Translations under genes and position numbers: made by a program
Shown: one piece after another, positions 1 through 12,017 of the stretch
Position numbering within the stretch: position 1 is the first letter of the stretch
How the letters are laid out: the number at the start of each line of letters is the position of its first letter
Assembly: GCA_019634595.1 (NCBI GenBank)
Contig: JAHCBC010000002.1
Coordinates: forward strand, 372,001 to 436,000
DNA: 64,000 bases
Direction: 5' to 3'
DNA from: Akkermansiaceae bacterium
GTDB taxonomy: Bacteria; Verrucomicrobiota; Verrucomicrobiia; Verrucomicrobiales; Akkermansiaceae
Notes under the pieces: generated by a model
Told to the model about the DNA's origin: nothing
The model's input: only the letters and a program-made list of their open reading frames with translations
The model's database searches: none

Positions 1-246
1 GCCGCGCGGAAATGGTACCTCAGCACGAAGGCCACCCGCTCACCATGGACTGCGGAGTTCAAGGCGGGCGACTACCTCATCTTCGGCCGCGAGACCAAAG
101 GCCTGCCGGAAGAGATCGTCCGCGACGCGGGGAACAATGGCCTGCGCATCCCCATGGCCCCTGGTGGCACCCGCAGCCTGAACCTGGCGACATCGGTTGC
201 CATCGTGTTGTATGAGGCGGTGCGGCAGCAGGGGCCGGAGTGGTAG
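1..246 (+). CDS. trmL: tRNA 2'-O-methyltransferase TrmL, C-terminal part (5' end outside window)
   Basis: The reading frame is open from the first base and encodes the last 81 residues of a SPOUT-class tRNA methyltransferase. It shows the SPOUT signature blocks: FGRETKGLP, then a block around RIPM, then the C-terminal knot segment SLNLATSVAIVLYEA. These match TrmL (YibK), which methylates the 2'-O of the wobble base (C34/U34) of certain tRNA-Leu species with S-adenosylmethionine. The family is about 155 residues, so roughly half the gene lies upstream of the window. It ends in TAG at 244-246, directly before an AT-rich segment of different character. Confidence 0.85.
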   Translation, partial: AARKWYLSTKATRSPWTAEFKAGDYLIFGRETKGLPEEIVRDAGNNGLRIPMAPGGTRSLNLATSVAIVLYEAVRQQGPEW

Positions 247-269
247 CTCGGATTTTTTTCAGAGCAGGT

Positions 270-506
270 TTATTTACTCTTTCGTTGAAGCCCTATTGGA
301 CCGCTCAAACGACGCTTCCTATTGGTATTGGGAGATAATCGCTTACACCGAGATTCGGTTCGTTGTTGCAGCAATAGCATCAGCAGTGAAGTGAACGATG
401 ATCGTCGATCTGCAGGTCTACAATTTCTCACCTTTAATGACGGGACTTTTATCCACGCGACCATAAGGGTCAGGGCCAAGCATAGAATTGTGATTTCTTG
501 GATCAT
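270..506 (-). CDS. possible small membrane protein downstream of the HTH gene
   Basis: This 78-codon frame begins 19 bases after the stop of the HTH gene on the same strand. It opens with a hydrophobic segment (ITILCLALTLMVAWI, residues about 5-19) followed by a strongly basic, serine-rich tail. An AAGG lies about 7 bases before the ATG. No family is recognised. The surrounding stretch 247-525 is AT-rich and holds nothing else that could be supported, so chance coding is possible. It is listed because of its position after the regulator and its single clean transmembrane helix. Confidence 0.25.
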   Translation of the reverse strand: MIQEITILCLALTLMVAWIKVPSLKVRNCRPADRRSSFTSLLMLLLQQRTESRCKRLSPNTNRKRRLSGPIGLQRKSK

Positions 507-525
507 AGAGTTACCTTGGAAGGTT

Positions 526-993
526 TTATTTGATGGTTTTCCGAGATCCCTTATTCGCAATCAGCTGCTCACTTTTCAGATCTACGAGGGCTTCCATTAA
601 TTTCGTAAAATGGAAGCGGTTGGTTGCACCCTTCCTCATTTCCCGATGTAGATATTTTTTTGCCTCGAGACTCGCCGCTAGCCTTCGTGCTGTTTTGTGC
701 GAAACAACCATTCTCACGGCAATGGTTTTGTAAGCAGGGAAAGGTGCTGCGTCGCTCCACTTATACTGCATCAGGTGGATCACAAACATTGCTTCTCCGT
801 GGGTCAATGGGTAGGGCTTCAGTCGGTGATAGTTCTCTAAGAAAAAATTGCTAACTTGAGTGAACCCCTCTTTTTTGATAGCCGGATGCCATCGGTTTTC
901 GAAATTGCGGTCACCGCTTTCGGAGCTGCTTTTCGTGGATTTCTTGGCTGCTTTCTTCGCTGTCATTTGCAGGAACAGTCGCGAATATTGCAT
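526..993 (-). CDS. helix-turn-helix DNA-binding protein (HTH_36-like)
   Basis: A 155-residue basic protein. Residues 1-30 are Lys/Ser-rich and probably disordered. Residues 60-120 form a winged-helix-like region in which PAYKTIAVRMVVSHKTARRL reads as the helix-turn-helix, preceded by LTHGEAMFVIHLMQYKW. This layout resembles the HTH_36 family found in replication-initiator-like and phage or plasmid regulators. A second in-frame ATG at 966 would remove nine residues, and neither start has a clear ribosome site. Upstream, at 1088-1166, lies a phased palindrome array that could be its target. The gene is AT-richer than its neighbours, which suggests acquisition by transfer. Its regulatory target is not known. 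Confidence 0.6.
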   Translation of the reverse strand: MQYSRLFLQMTAKKAAKKSTKSSSESGDRNFENRWHPAIKKEGFTQVSNFFLENYHRLKPYPLTHGEAMFVIHLMQYKWSDAAPFPAYKTIAVRMVVSHKTARRLAASLEAKKYLHREMRKGATNRFHFTKLMEALVDLKSEQLIANKGSRKTIK

Positions 994-1087
994 CCTGTGG
1001 CAAACACATCAGAGTCCACGCGCTGCTTGTATTAGATTATTAGTCTATTTCATCATTTCATCTTCATAAGTTATTCGTCTTCTTTGG

Positions 1088-1166
1088 TAGACATTATTGT
1101 CTAGGCCTCCCTACTCAAAATTGTCTAGGGTTAGAATAGACAATAATGTCTAGGGGGGTATAGACA
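1088..1166. promoter_or_regulatory. phased array of TAGACA-N4-TGTCTA operator-like sites
   Basis: Two 16-bp palindromes, 1088-1103 and 1137-1152, are exact reverse complements of each other (arms TAGACA and TGTCTA, centres TTAT and ATAA). Two further half-sites, TGTCTA at 1122-1127 and TAGACA at 1161-1166, fall so that the four implied dyad centres lie 24, 25 and 24 bp apart. The array sits in the 366-bp gap between the divergent HTH gene and the DUF1080 gene, starting 95 bp upstream of the HTH start. It is most simply read as an operator or iteron set for the HTH protein. A weaker TAGATT...AGTCTA dyad lies at about 1033-1047. A separate AT-rich hairpin occurs at 1238-1261. Confidence 0.6.
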
Positions 1167-1359
1167 TATTTTCCTCCTGAAAATCATCTAACCGTTGAAA
1201 TGGAAAAACCAGATTGGGCGGTTAAAGGACTTGGGTAGCCGAAAAATCGGGTATTTTCGGCCCCCTGCATATGGGCAACCCTGTGAAACTTATCCCTTGG
1301 ATCGCTTGGATAATCTGAAATTCCTTCTCTAAGGACGAAGGCTTCGATAGACGCGATCC

Positions 1360-2256
1360 ATGTCACTCCGCTTTTACGCCAAATCCTTCCTCACCATAAG
1401 CCTTGCTTCGGCGGGTCTAGCGCACGCCACGGAGCAAGACTGGCGGCCCCTCCTCAACGAAAAGATGACCGGTTGGGAGGTCTGGCTCGGCAGGCCGCAT
1501 CCATCGATCCAGGGACTGCCCGCCGACCTGCCGGCGGATGAGAAAGGCAAGAAGCTCCCGCTCGGCCTGGGCAATGATCCTAAGGGCGTCTTCACGATGA
1601 AGATGCAGGATGGCGAGCCGGTGCTGCGCATTTCCGGAGAAATCTGGGGCGGGCTGACCACCACGGAGACGTTCACCAGCTACCATCTGCGGACGCAGAT
1701 AAAATGGGGCGAGCTGAAGTGGGAACCGCGGCTGGACCGGGTGCGGGACAACGGCATCCTCTACCACTGCACGGGCGAGCATGGCGCGGGCGGCGGCAAC
1801 TGGAAGAAGAGCCTGGAGTTCCAGGTGCAGGAGGGCGACATGGGTGACTTCTGGCAGGTGGCGGGCACCCGCGCGGACATCCGTGCGGTCCAGGTGGAGA
1901 AGGATTTCTTTTATGATCCGAAGGGGGAGGTCCGCCGCTTCGGTGAGGCGGAGATGGAGGGCGTGACGAAGGCCCATGTGGCACACCTGCGCGGCGACTT
2001 CGAGAAACCGCATGGGGAGTGGAACACGCTCGACCTCTACGTGGTCGGCCGGGATGCGGTGCACGTAGTGAACGGCACCGTGGTGCTGGTGCTGCGCAAC
2101 GCATCCGCCGTGGACAAGGAGACGAAAACAGAAACTCCGCTCACCTCCGGACAGATCCAGATCCAGTCGGAGGCGGCGGAGTGTTTCTACCGGCGGATGG
2201 AGATCCGTCCGCTGGTGGAGTTCCCCGCGGACCTCAGAAAGGCCGCGGGGCTGTGA
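1360..2256 (+). CDS. secreted DUF1080 (3-keto-disaccharide hydrolase-like) protein
   Basis: A 298-residue protein with a signal peptide (about residues 1-23, cleavage near AHA-TEQ). The rest is a concanavalin-like beta-sandwich of the DUF1080 family. It begins WRPLLNEKMTGWEVW, continues through NGILYHC and SLEFQVQEGDMGDFW, and ends with GQIQIQSEAAECFYRRMEIRPL, which is the typical final strand. Some members act as 3-keto-glycoside hydrolases and others may be non-catalytic lectin-like proteins. The sequence does not separate these roles, so the substrate is left open. It is convergent with rseP, with six bases between the stop codons, and stands alone on its strand. The start at 1360 is followed directly by the signal peptide. 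Confidence 0.75.
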   Translation: MSLRFYAKSFLTISLASAGLAHATEQDWRPLLNEKMTGWEVWLGRPHPSIQGLPADLPADEKGKKLPLGLGNDPKGVFTMKMQDGEPVLRISGEIWGGLTTTETFTSYHLRTQIKWGELKWEPRLDRVRDNGILYHCTGEHGAGGGNWKKSLEFQVQEGDMGDFWQVAGTRADIRAVQVEKDFFYDPKGEVRRFGEAEMEGVTKAHVAHLRGDFEKPHGEWNTLDLYVVGRDAVHVVNGTVVLVLRNASAVDKETKTETPLTSGQIQIQSEAAECFYRRMEIRPLVEFPADLRKAAGL

Positions 2257-2262
2257 GGTGGG

Positions 2263-3693
2263 TCAGTTGGCGGGGGCCGCGGGGAAGACGACCTTGGAGG
2301 CTTTCTTTCCACCGCTGAAGAGGTCGCTGACATCCTTCGAGCTGACGAACAGCATGAGGGAGATGAGCGCCAGCGCGAACGCGGTCTGGATGATCTCGAG
2401 CGGCTTGGCCTTCACCGGCCGACCGGCGATCTTTTCCAGGATGGCAAGGACGATGTGGCCGCCGTCCAGCACCGGGAACGGCATCATGTTCAGCACGGCC
2501 AGGTTCACGTTGAAAAGAACCATGAAAGCCAGGATGCGCCGCCAGCCGTTGTCGGTCTGCAGCAGCTTGAACTTCATGTTGAAGATGCCGACAGGGCCAC
2601 TCAGGTGATCCACGCCGATGCTCGACTGCGGGGAAACCACGCTGGAGATCGTGACCCACATCATGTTCAGGCTGTCCTTCACCTGCCGGATGGGTCCGGG
2701 GTGGACGATGTGGACATCCACATCACTCCGGCCGCTCCATGCGATACCCAGCATGGGGAACTTGTCATTGGGAGGCAGGGGCTTCTTCGGCGTCGCGGTG
2801 ACCTGGCGGATGGATCCGTCTTTCGCCTTCACGCCGAGTTCCACCGGATTCCAGTTCTTCTCCTTCATGTAGGCGCTGAGCTGTACGGGACTCAGGAGAG
2901 GGATGCCGTCATAGGTGACGATTTCCTCGCCTGGCTTGAGGCCGACATCCGCGGCGGAACTGTTGGGGGAAACGGCCTCCACGATCGAAGGGGTGGAGGG
3001 TGCCATACCCACTTCCCGCAACGCACGGCGCTGGAAGAACCCGGTTTTCTCGATTTCAAAGCCAGAGCTGAGCTTGAGCGGCTCCGCTTCGCCCGCCCTG
3101 CGGACGGTGAACTCGATCTTGTCCCCACGGCTGAGGATCACGCTCTCGCTGATGGAGTCCAGGGTGCCCGCGAATCCCCGCATCGGCTCGCCGTTGACCG
3201 CCTCGATCACATCCCCGGGGCGGATGCCCGCCTTATCCGCGGGACCGCCTTTTTCCACATAACCGATCTCCTTGGTGGTGATGACATCGGCGGGCTTGCC
3301 GACCATCCAGACGCCGACCGCCGCCAGCAGCGCGAGCAGCATCGAGAACAGAGGCCCGGCGAACGCGACGATGATCTTGTCGAGAGGCGTGATGGGTGGG
3401 AGCGGCTTCCCATCCTCATTGCGGGTTCCACCTTCGATGGATTCCATCGGCGCCATCTGCGGCAGGGCGACGAAGCCACCGGCCGGGATCCAGCCGAGGC
3501 CATACTGGACCCCGTTGATTTCCTTTTTCCAGATCGGCTTGCCGAACCAGATCTGGAAGCGGTCGATCTTAAGGCCCCGCCATCTGCCGGCGAGGAAGTG
3601 TCCCAGTTCGTGGACGAAGATGATGATGTTGAAGCACAACAGCACGACAAGGATGATGCCGATGGCTTTCAGAACAGTGTAAAGGGTATCCAT
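2263..3693 (-). CDS. rseP: site-2 membrane metalloprotease RseP (M50)
   Basis: A 476-residue intramembrane zinc protease. The catalytic HELGH motif is at residues 28-32 inside the first transmembrane helix. The second metal-ligand motif, PFPVLDGGH, is near residue 410, followed by a final membrane helix. Between them are two PDZ domains (GIRPGDVIEAVNG and GLKPGEEIVTYDG), as in RseP of Gram-negative bacteria. The family cleaves membrane-anchored anti-sigma factors and remnant signal peptides inside the bilayer. No anti-sigma gene lies beside it. It is the last gene of a minus-strand run that includes FloA and two NfeD proteins, separated from the gene before it by 158 bp containing a palindromic repeat. 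Confidence 0.92.
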   Translation of the reverse strand: MDTLYTVLKAIGIILVVLLCFNIIIFVHELGHFLAGRWRGLKIDRFQIWFGKPIWKKEINGVQYGLGWIPAGGFVALPQMAPMESIEGGTRNEDGKPLPPITPLDKIIVAFAGPLFSMLLALLAAVGVWMVGKPADVITTKEIGYVEKGGPADKAGIRPGDVIEAVNGEPMRGFAGTLDSISESVILSRGDKIEFTVRRAGEAEPLKLSSGFEIEKTGFFQRRALREVGMAPSTPSIVEAVSPNSSAADVGLKPGEEIVTYDGIPLLSPVQLSAYMKEKNWNPVELGVKAKDGSIRQVTATPKKPLPPNDKFPMLGIAWSGRSDVDVHIVHPGPIRQVKDSLNMMWVTISSVVSPQSSIGVDHLSGPVGIFNMKFKLLQTDNGWRRILAFMVLFNVNLAVLNMMPFPVLDGGHIVLAILEKIAGRPVKAKPLEIIQTAFALALISLMLFVSSKDVSDLFSGGKKASKVVFPAAPAN

Positions 3694-3765
3694 TGGAGGG
3701 TGTCAGATGCCACGAAACCTAGCGTCACGGGACGCAGCGGCAAGTGGATTAAAATGGGGGCGGAA

Positions 3766-3838
3766 TGGAGCGCGGGCTTCAGCCCGCCCCGGAGAATCCG
3801 GACTTCGCGAAGCCAAGCGGACTGAAGTCCGCGCTCCA
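3766..3838. repeat. 73-bp palindromic repeat, type A (copy 1)
   Basis: The element is bounded by 17-base terminal inverted repeats, 3766-3782 and 3822-3838, that match at 16 of 17 positions (outer half TGGAGCGCGG). The centre carries GAATCC and a CTTCGCGAAG palindrome. A second, more diverged copy is at 45044-45113 and shares the GGAGAATCC and GCGAAGCCAAGC blocks. It sits between rseP and the small membrane-protein gene. The size and structure fit a REP or MITE-like non-autonomous element. Confidence 0.7.
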
Positions 3839-3851
3839 TCCGGAGGTGGAT

Positions 3852-4319
3852 TCACCTCAGCCCCACCGGGGGATCGAGGATCTCCCGCATGACGATGGCG
3901 CGGCGGAGTTCCCGGCGGTCGCGCAGGCGTGACTTGAGGGACGACGGGGAGACCATCGGCTGCGGCGTTGCCTTGGCGGGCTTTCTGCCGGCCTTCGAAA
4001 CGGCGGCCCGTTCTTTCCTCAGGCTGCTCAGGCGTTCCTGCATCGTGCGCTGGCGGGCCAGCTCGCGGTCATCCGCGGCGGGGTCCGGAGCTGCCACCGC
4101 CCGCGGGAGCGGAGGTGGCACCGATGGCCGGTAGGGTGGCGGGACCGGTTCCTGACGTTCGTCGTAGTCGTATCCGTCATCCTCCGGACTCCACTGCTCT
4201 TGCTCCTGCTGCTGTTCCTCCTTGTTCTTCCTGGCCTCGGAAATTTTTCCGATGACCCACAGCACCGCAGCCCCCACGAAAATGAGGATCTTGATGTTGT
4301 TGGTGATGAACTCTTCCAT
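3852..4319 (-). CDS. small membrane-anchored protein, unknown function
   Basis: A 155-residue protein with one N-terminal membrane helix (ILIFVGAAVLWVIG, about residues 10-23). It continues into a Lys/Glu/Gln-rich coiled segment, a proline-rich linker (about 57-75) and a basic C-terminal half rich in Arg that probably faces the cytoplasm. No domain is recognised. It starts 12 bases after the floA stop on the same strand, so it is very likely cotranscribed with the flotillin and NfeD genes. A role as an accessory of the flotillin membrane domain is possible but is inferred only from position. Confidence 0.7.
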   Translation of the reverse strand: MEEFITNNIKILIFVGAAVLWVIGKISEARKNKEEQQQEQEQWSPEDDGYDYDERQEPVPPPYRPSVPPPLPRAVAAPDPAADDRELARQRTMQERLSSLRKERAAVSKAGRKPAKATPQPMVSPSSLKSRLRDRRELRRAIVMREILDPPVGLR

Positions 4320-4331
4320 GGCGGAGGTGGG

Positions 4332-5357
4332 TTATGCGTTCGGGCCGTCTCCCTTGGAAATGCTGCCGCGCATCTGGGTGTCCGCCTTCACGTTCTCCAT
4401 GCGGAAGTAGTCCATGACGCCGAGACGTCCGTTGCGGAAGGCCTCGGCCATGGCGAGAGGGACTTCGGCCTCGGCCTCGACGACCTTCGCCTTCATTTCC
4501 GCGACGCGGGCGACCATTTCCTGCTCGAGCGCGACGGCGGCGGCGCGGCGGATTTCCGCCTGGGCCTGGGCCATGTTCTTGTTCGCCTCCGCCTGGGCTT
4601 CCTGGAGCTGCGCGCCGACGTTCTCACCGACATCCACGTCCGCAATGTCGATGGAAAGGATCTCGAACGCGGTGCCGACGTCCAGGCCGCGGTGGAGCAC
4701 CACCTTGGAAATGCTGTCCGGGGACTCGAGCACCTTCTTATAGCTCTCCGCGGAGCCGATGGTGGTGACGATACCCTCACCCACCCGGGCAATGATGGTT
4801 TCCTCCTTCGCACCGCCGACGAAGCGGTCGAGGTTCGTGCGGACGGTCACCCGCGCGCGGACCTTCACCTGGATGCCGTCCTTCGCCACACCGTCGATGG
4901 TGGTGCGGCCGGTGGCGGGGTTGGGGCAGTCGATGACCTTCGGGTCCACCGAGGTGCGCACGGCTTCCACCACGCTCTTGCCGGAACCTTTCGTCGCCAG
5001 GTCGATGGCGCAGGCGCGGTCCCAATCCAGCTCGATGCCGGCTTTTTTCGCGGCGATGAGCGCCTGGGTGGTGGGGATGACATTGCCGCCCGCCAGGAAG
5101 TGGGCCTCGATGTCATTGATCGGAATCTCGATGCCGGCCTTCTTCGCGGTGATGCGCGCGTCCACGATCATGCCGTAGGGCACCTGCCGCAGACGCATGG
5201 CGATGAGTTCCGTGAAGCCCACGTAGGCACCGGCCAGCCAGGCACGCAGCCAGACGCTGAAGAAGGAGAAGATGATGCCGACGACGATCAGTGCGGCGAT
5301 ACCGGCGATGACGAAGCCGATGATGGTGAAGTCGATGGCGGCGAGATAAGTGCTCAT
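4332..5357 (-). CDS. floA: flotillin-like protein FloA
   Basis: A 341-residue SPFH-type membrane scaffold protein. A membrane hairpin or anchor occupies about residues 10-40, followed by the family segment [20 protein letters not shown]. The SPFH core then runs to an Ala/Glu-rich coiled coil (about 235-320, [18 protein letters not shown]). FloA proteins assemble into membrane microdomains that affect fluidity, secretion and signalling. Length and layout agree with Bacillus FloA (YqfA, about 330 residues). Its ATG overlaps the stop of the upstream NfeD gene as ATGA at 5354-5357, so the two are translationally coupled. FloA-NfeD pairing is a well known conserved arrangement. Confidence 0.93.
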   Translation of the reverse strand: MSTYLAAIDFTIIGFVIAGIAALIVVGIIFSFFSVWLRAWLAGAYVGFTELIAMRLRQVPYGMIVDARITAKKAGIEIPINDIEAHFLAGGNVIPTTQALIAAKKAGIELDWDRACAIDLATKGSGKSVVEAVRTSVDPKVIDCPNPATGRTTIDGVAKDGIQVKVRARVTVRTNLDRFVGGAKEETIIARVGEGIVTTIGSAESYKKVLESPDSISKVVLHRGLDVGTAFEILSIDIADVDVGENVGAQLQEAQAEANKNMAQAQAEIRRAAAVALEQEMVARVAEMKAKVVEAEAEVPLAMAEAFRNGRLGVMDYFRMENVKADTQMRGSISKGDGPNA

Positions 5358-5836
5358 GGGATGGATGTTAGGCGTTGTGTGACAATCAGGCGGAAACTGT
5401 CGGCCCCGATGACTTCGAGGGCCGCGCCTGCCGGGGCCTGTCCCGACTGGCAGAAAGCCTCATAGCGCCGTCCGTCGATGCGGACGTAGCCACTGGGCGA
5501 AAGCATGGTAAGCGCCTCGGCCGGTTTCCCCACCAGGGCGATTGCGTCTTTTCCGATGGCTGCGGAAACGCCGGTCACCTCCTCCGTGAGGAAGGCGCGG
5601 CGGCCGATGGCCGTCTTTGGCAGGATCCGGAACTCGATGAACAGGGCCAGCGCCCCGACCACGGAAGCAATTCCCAGCGCGAGGAGTCCTCCGCCGGTCC
5701 CGTAGTCCAGGAAGGCGAGCACGGTCCCGCCAACCATCAGCAGGCCGCCGATGGTGCCGAGGATGGCTCCCGGGACGATGACTTCCGTGGCGATGAGGAG
5801 GATGCCAACGGCAAAAAGCAGGATGATGAGCGTCAT
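5354..5836 (-). CDS. short NfeD-family membrane protein
   Basis: A 160-residue protein with three or four membrane helices in the first 75 residues ([20 protein letters not shown] and on). The rest is a C-terminal NfeD OB-fold domain ending near [16 protein letters not shown], the typical OB signature. It lacks the protease domain of its longer relative upstream. It overlaps that relative by ATGA at 5833-5836 and overlaps floA by ATGA at 5354-5357, so the three genes form a tightly coupled unit. NfeD proteins are thought to partner flotillins at the membrane. The OB domain is probably cytoplasmic or peripheral. Confidence 0.88.
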   Translation of the reverse strand: MTLIILLFAVGILLIATEVIVPGAILGTIGGLLMVGGTVLAFLDYGTGGGLLALGIASVVGALALFIEFRILPKTAIGRRAFLTEEVTGVSAAIGKDAIALVGKPAEALTMLSPSGYVRIDGRRYEAFCQSGQAPAGAALEVIGADSFRLIVTQRLTSIP

Positions 5837-7260
5837 GACAGGATCACCTCCACTTCCAGGCTGAACTCGCCGTGCCGGGTGACCACCACAGGGGTGCCCG
5901 CCTCCGCGTAGCCCACCGCCAGCCGTCCCTCATAGCGTCTGCCGCCGATGCTCACCTGGCCGCTCGGCATCAGGGCGGTCACAGCCACGCCGGACTCTCC
6001 GACGAGGGAGGCGGAGGATGCGCCGCCGCCTGCCAGCAGTGGCCGCGGGCCGCCCGGCTCACCACCCACGGCGGCATTCAGCACCAGCCTGCCCCACGGT
6101 CCGCCACTCGGCAGGAAACGCAGCAGCAGGATGAAAATGAGAACCGCCAGACCCACGCCGATCCCCACGCTCACCAGCGGCTGCAGGAACACATCCGCCG
6201 TGAACTCGACCGGCTGGCTGGGCCACAGGTCCGCCATCGACCACACCAGGGAGCCAAGCATCAGCGCGACCCCCGCCACCGCGAAGGCGATGGAACCGGG
6301 GAAGAAAAAGATTTCCACCGCCACCAGGATCACCCCGAGCGCGAAAAACAGCATCGGCTCATGGCCGGAAAGGCCCGCCACGTAGTGGCCGAGGAACACC
6401 ACCGCCAGCAGCAACCCGCCAGCGATGCCGAAAAATCCGAAGCCCGGCGTCTTGAACTCGATGAACAGGGCGACCATGCCGATGGCCATCAGCAGCGGCG
6501 CGATGCTGGTCAGATACTGCGCCAGCTTTTCCGACCAAGTGACCTCCAGCCGCTGCACCGTCCAGTTGCCTTTCCCATGGAGGCTGTCGAGCAGACCGTC
6601 CATGTTCTCCGCGATGCCCGCCGCCAGCAGCGGCATGGGCGGCTCGCCGTATTCCTTCACCGCTTCCTGGGCGGTCAGGGAAAGCAGCTCGTCCTTCTCC
6701 TTGATGACGACATCCCCGATCTTGAACTCGGATTTCAGGTCGATCATCGCGGAAATGACCTCCGCCCGGTAGCCTTTGCCGTCGGTCAGGGAGCGGACGC
6801 GGGCCTTCAGGTAGCTGACCATCTTCGCCTGCATCGTCTCGTCGATGTCCGAACCGTCCCCGCTGACAGGGGCCGCCGCGCCGATCACGCCATTCGGCGC
6901 GAAGTAGATCTCATCCGTGCCTGCGGAAATGAGCGCCCCGGCGGAGATCGCATTGCTGTTGATGTAGGTGACGGTTTTCCCGGGAAACTTTTCCAGCGCC
7001 TTCAGCATGTCGAAGGTCACATCCACCCGGCCGCCGGGGGTGTCCATGTCCAGCACGATGGTCTGGACGCCATTGTCGATGGCCTCCTTCAGGCCGCGGC
7101 GGAGAATATAAAGCTCCGGCGGGGCGATCTGCTCCTTCACCGGGATCACCACCACTTTCGCCGGTCCGGCGGGCTTCGCCGGCGGCGCCTCATCGGCACG
7201 GCCCAGCCCTGGCGTCATCGCCAGCAGCAGCGCGCAGAATTTCGGGATCCAGTTCCTCAC
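5833..7260 (-). CDS. long NfeD protein with ClpP-class serine protease domain (NfeD1b)
   Basis: From a GTG at 7260 the product is 475 residues; an ATG at 7344 is in frame but adds 28 residues that do not look like a signal peptide. An export signal (IPKFCALLLAMTPGLGRA) is followed by a ClpP/SppA-class protease domain. This contains the SNAISAGALISAG segment with the likely nucleophile serine and a lysine-rich stretch near KMVSYLKARVRS that may supply the general base. Four to five membrane helices and a C-terminal OB domain (SGQVSIGGRRYEGRL) follow. Archaeal relatives cleave stomatin-type proteins, which fits the flotillin gene two positions downstream. The start codon is uncertain. Confidence 0.85.
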   Translation of the reverse strand: MRNWIPKFCALLLAMTPGLGRADEAPPAKPAGPAKVVVIPVKEQIAPPELYILRRGLKEAIDNGVQTIVLDMDTPGGRVDVTFDMLKALEKFPGKTVTYINSNAISAGALISAGTDEIYFAPNGVIGAAAPVSGDGSDIDETMQAKMVSYLKARVRSLTDGKGYRAEVISAMIDLKSEFKIGDVVIKEKDELLSLTAQEAVKEYGEPPMPLLAAGIAENMDGLLDSLHGKGNWTVQRLEVTWSEKLAQYLTSIAPLLMAIGMVALFIEFKTPGFGFFGIAGGLLLAVVFLGHYVAGLSGHEPMLFFALGVILVAVEIFFFPGSIAFAVAGVALMLGSLVWSMADLWPSQPVEFTADVFLQPLVSVGIGVGLAVLIFILLLRFLPSGGPWGRLVLNAAVGGEPGGPRPLLAGGGASSASLVGESGVAVTALMPSGQVSIGGRRYEGRLAVGYAEAGTPVVVTRHGEFSLEVEVILS

Positions 7261-7377
7261 GACGCCGAAAATGGAGCACTCTCCGCATGGGTGCAAGTTT
7301 TCGCGGCCCTTACGGCCCTTATATACCCAGCTTTCTCCCAACAACTGTTCCAGCCGGAGCGGTTGGGGAATGGATCC

Positions 7378-8202
7378 TCACGATGGAGTCCCCACTTGAA
7401 AGCGGTCCCCGCCATCCCCGGTCGACACACGCGCGATCAGCTCCGCTTGGGAATGAACCTGGAAATGCAGGAAGACCGTCTTCACGTATTCATTCACCGT
7501 GTTTTCCGAAATGCCCAGGTAGTCGGCGATCTTCTTCCGGCCCCAACCCTCGCAGAGGCAGTTGAGCACAGTCCGGTGGCGGGGGAAAAGCCGCGTGATC
7601 TCCCTTCCCTCCTGGCCCGGGAAGCTCTGGAAGTGCAACCACGGGACTTCGCTGAGAAGGATGTGGCAGATCCGGGCCTCCCGCTCCCCGAACTGGGAAC
7701 GCCCGAGATTCCGGTACACCCCCACCCCGCTGACCCCTCCTCCCGGCATGGGACGGAGGGAGGTCATGATGACGTCGATGTCCGCCCGCACCCAGGCCGG
7801 GTAGGCGGCGGAAGCTTCCAGAGAACAGTCGCTCCCTTTCAGAAGCTGTTTCTGGGTTCTTGTGAGATGGGTCCCCCGCTGTTGCAGCTCTTCCGACTGC
7901 GGCCTGCTGATGCGCTCCATGTCCGGGTGGTTGATCGCCTCGATGTAGCGTGCGAACCGCTTTTCGGTGAATCCCCCGTGCAACAACCCCAGGAAAGAGG
8001 GTGGTTTGCGCGGATCGAACTCCGCCATGCACCAAACCCAGACGTCGGCGGAAATGAGCTGACACAGTCCGTCCATCAGCCGCCTTCGGCAGACGTTGAT
8101 GTTCCCTCTCATCGCGATCACCTCCCCCAGCAGGCGGACGATCCCCCTGACATCGTTTTCCGGGAGCACGAATCCCTCCGCCATGTCACTCACGGATGGC
8201 AT
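7378..8202 (-). CDS. LuxR-type (FixJ/NarL-like HTH) transcriptional regulator
   Basis: About 274 residues from the ATG at 8202; ATGs at 8289 and 8184 are alternatives. The N-terminal 190 residues form an unrecognised, probably GAF/PAS-like sensory region containing [13 protein letters not shown]. The C-terminal 60 residues are a GerE/LuxR helix-turn-helix with [21 protein letters not shown], then [17 protein letters not shown], the usual recognition helix pattern. There is no receiver domain, so activation by a small ligand or by protein contact is more likely than phosphorylation. It is upstream of the NfeD-FloA genes on the same strand with a 117-base gap, and divergent from carB. It might control the NfeD-FloA run, but no operator was identified. 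Confidence 0.75.
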   Translation of the reverse strand: MPSVSDMAEGFVLPENDVRGIVRLLGEVIAMRGNINVCRRRLMDGLCQLISADVWVWCMAEFDPRKPPSFLGLLHGGFTEKRFARYIEAINHPDMERISRPQSEELQQRGTHLTRTQKQLLKGSDCSLEASAAYPAWVRADIDVIMTSLRPMPGGGVSGVGVYRNLGRSQFGEREARICHILLSEVPWLHFQSFPGQEGREITRLFPRHRTVLNCLCEGWGRKKIADYLGISENTVNEYVKTVFLHFQVHSQAELIARVSTGDGGDRFQVGTPS

Positions 8203-8440
8203 GGTCGTCACCGGGGACACGGTTTTCCAGCCGAAACCGATGGGAGGCGGCCATCCCGGGAGAAAGGTTTGCCTTTCCGAAATACCCATCCGCCATCCTT
8301 ACCCAAATCCGCAGCGTGCCTCCGACCCGCCCTCCCCTTTGTCCCGACTTCCGCCAATCCCACCCTTTACAAGCGGGAAAATCCCTGCCACACCCCGTCC
8401 AATTTACCCGCCCTGCCGCGCGTCCAACCGTCCCATATCC

Positions 8441-11737
<3,297 letters not shown>

Positions 11738-11774
11738 TCTCCGGTTGATCCCGGCCATCGTGAAGTTTCGAATG

Positions 11775-11803
11775 CCGCCTCCGGGGAACCGGGGGCGGTT
11801 TTT
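11775..11803 (+). terminator. rho-independent terminator of carB
   Basis: A 10-bp stem (CCGCCTCCGG at 11775-11784 with CCGGGGGCGG at 11789-11798, one G-T pair) encloses a GGAA loop. Five T residues follow. It begins 38 bases after the carB stop. Confidence 0.85.
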
Positions 11804-11823
11804 GCGTTATGGAGGGGTGGCAG

Positions 11824-11844
11824 GGACGGTTTTCCAAACCGTCC
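11824..11844. repeat. short perfect hairpin in the carB downstream gap
   Basis: Nine-base arms (GGACGGTTT and AAACCGTCC) flank a three-base loop. It is not followed by a T run. It lies in the 377-base gap between carB and the sigma-factor gene, which otherwise shows no coding capacity. Its function is unknown. Confidence 0.5.
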
Positions 11845-12017
11845 GGCGGGGTGGATTTTCCATCATCCTTTGATTCCGGTCTTCTGACGATTGCCCCCGC
11901 CGGATGCCATGGAATGGAAGCGGACATAACGACGATGTGGCAATGGCATCCCTGCCCTTCATGGATGACGTCTCCTCCCATGCGATGCCGCTGGGAGTAT
12001 GGAAAGTTCTCCCTGCC

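Noticed and set aside
1238-1261. Hairpin with arms GCCGAAAA and TTTTCGGC before the DUF1080 gene, considered as a riboswitch or terminator.
   Set aside because: There is no T run and no recognisable aptamer core; it is an AT-rich hairpin of unknown meaning.
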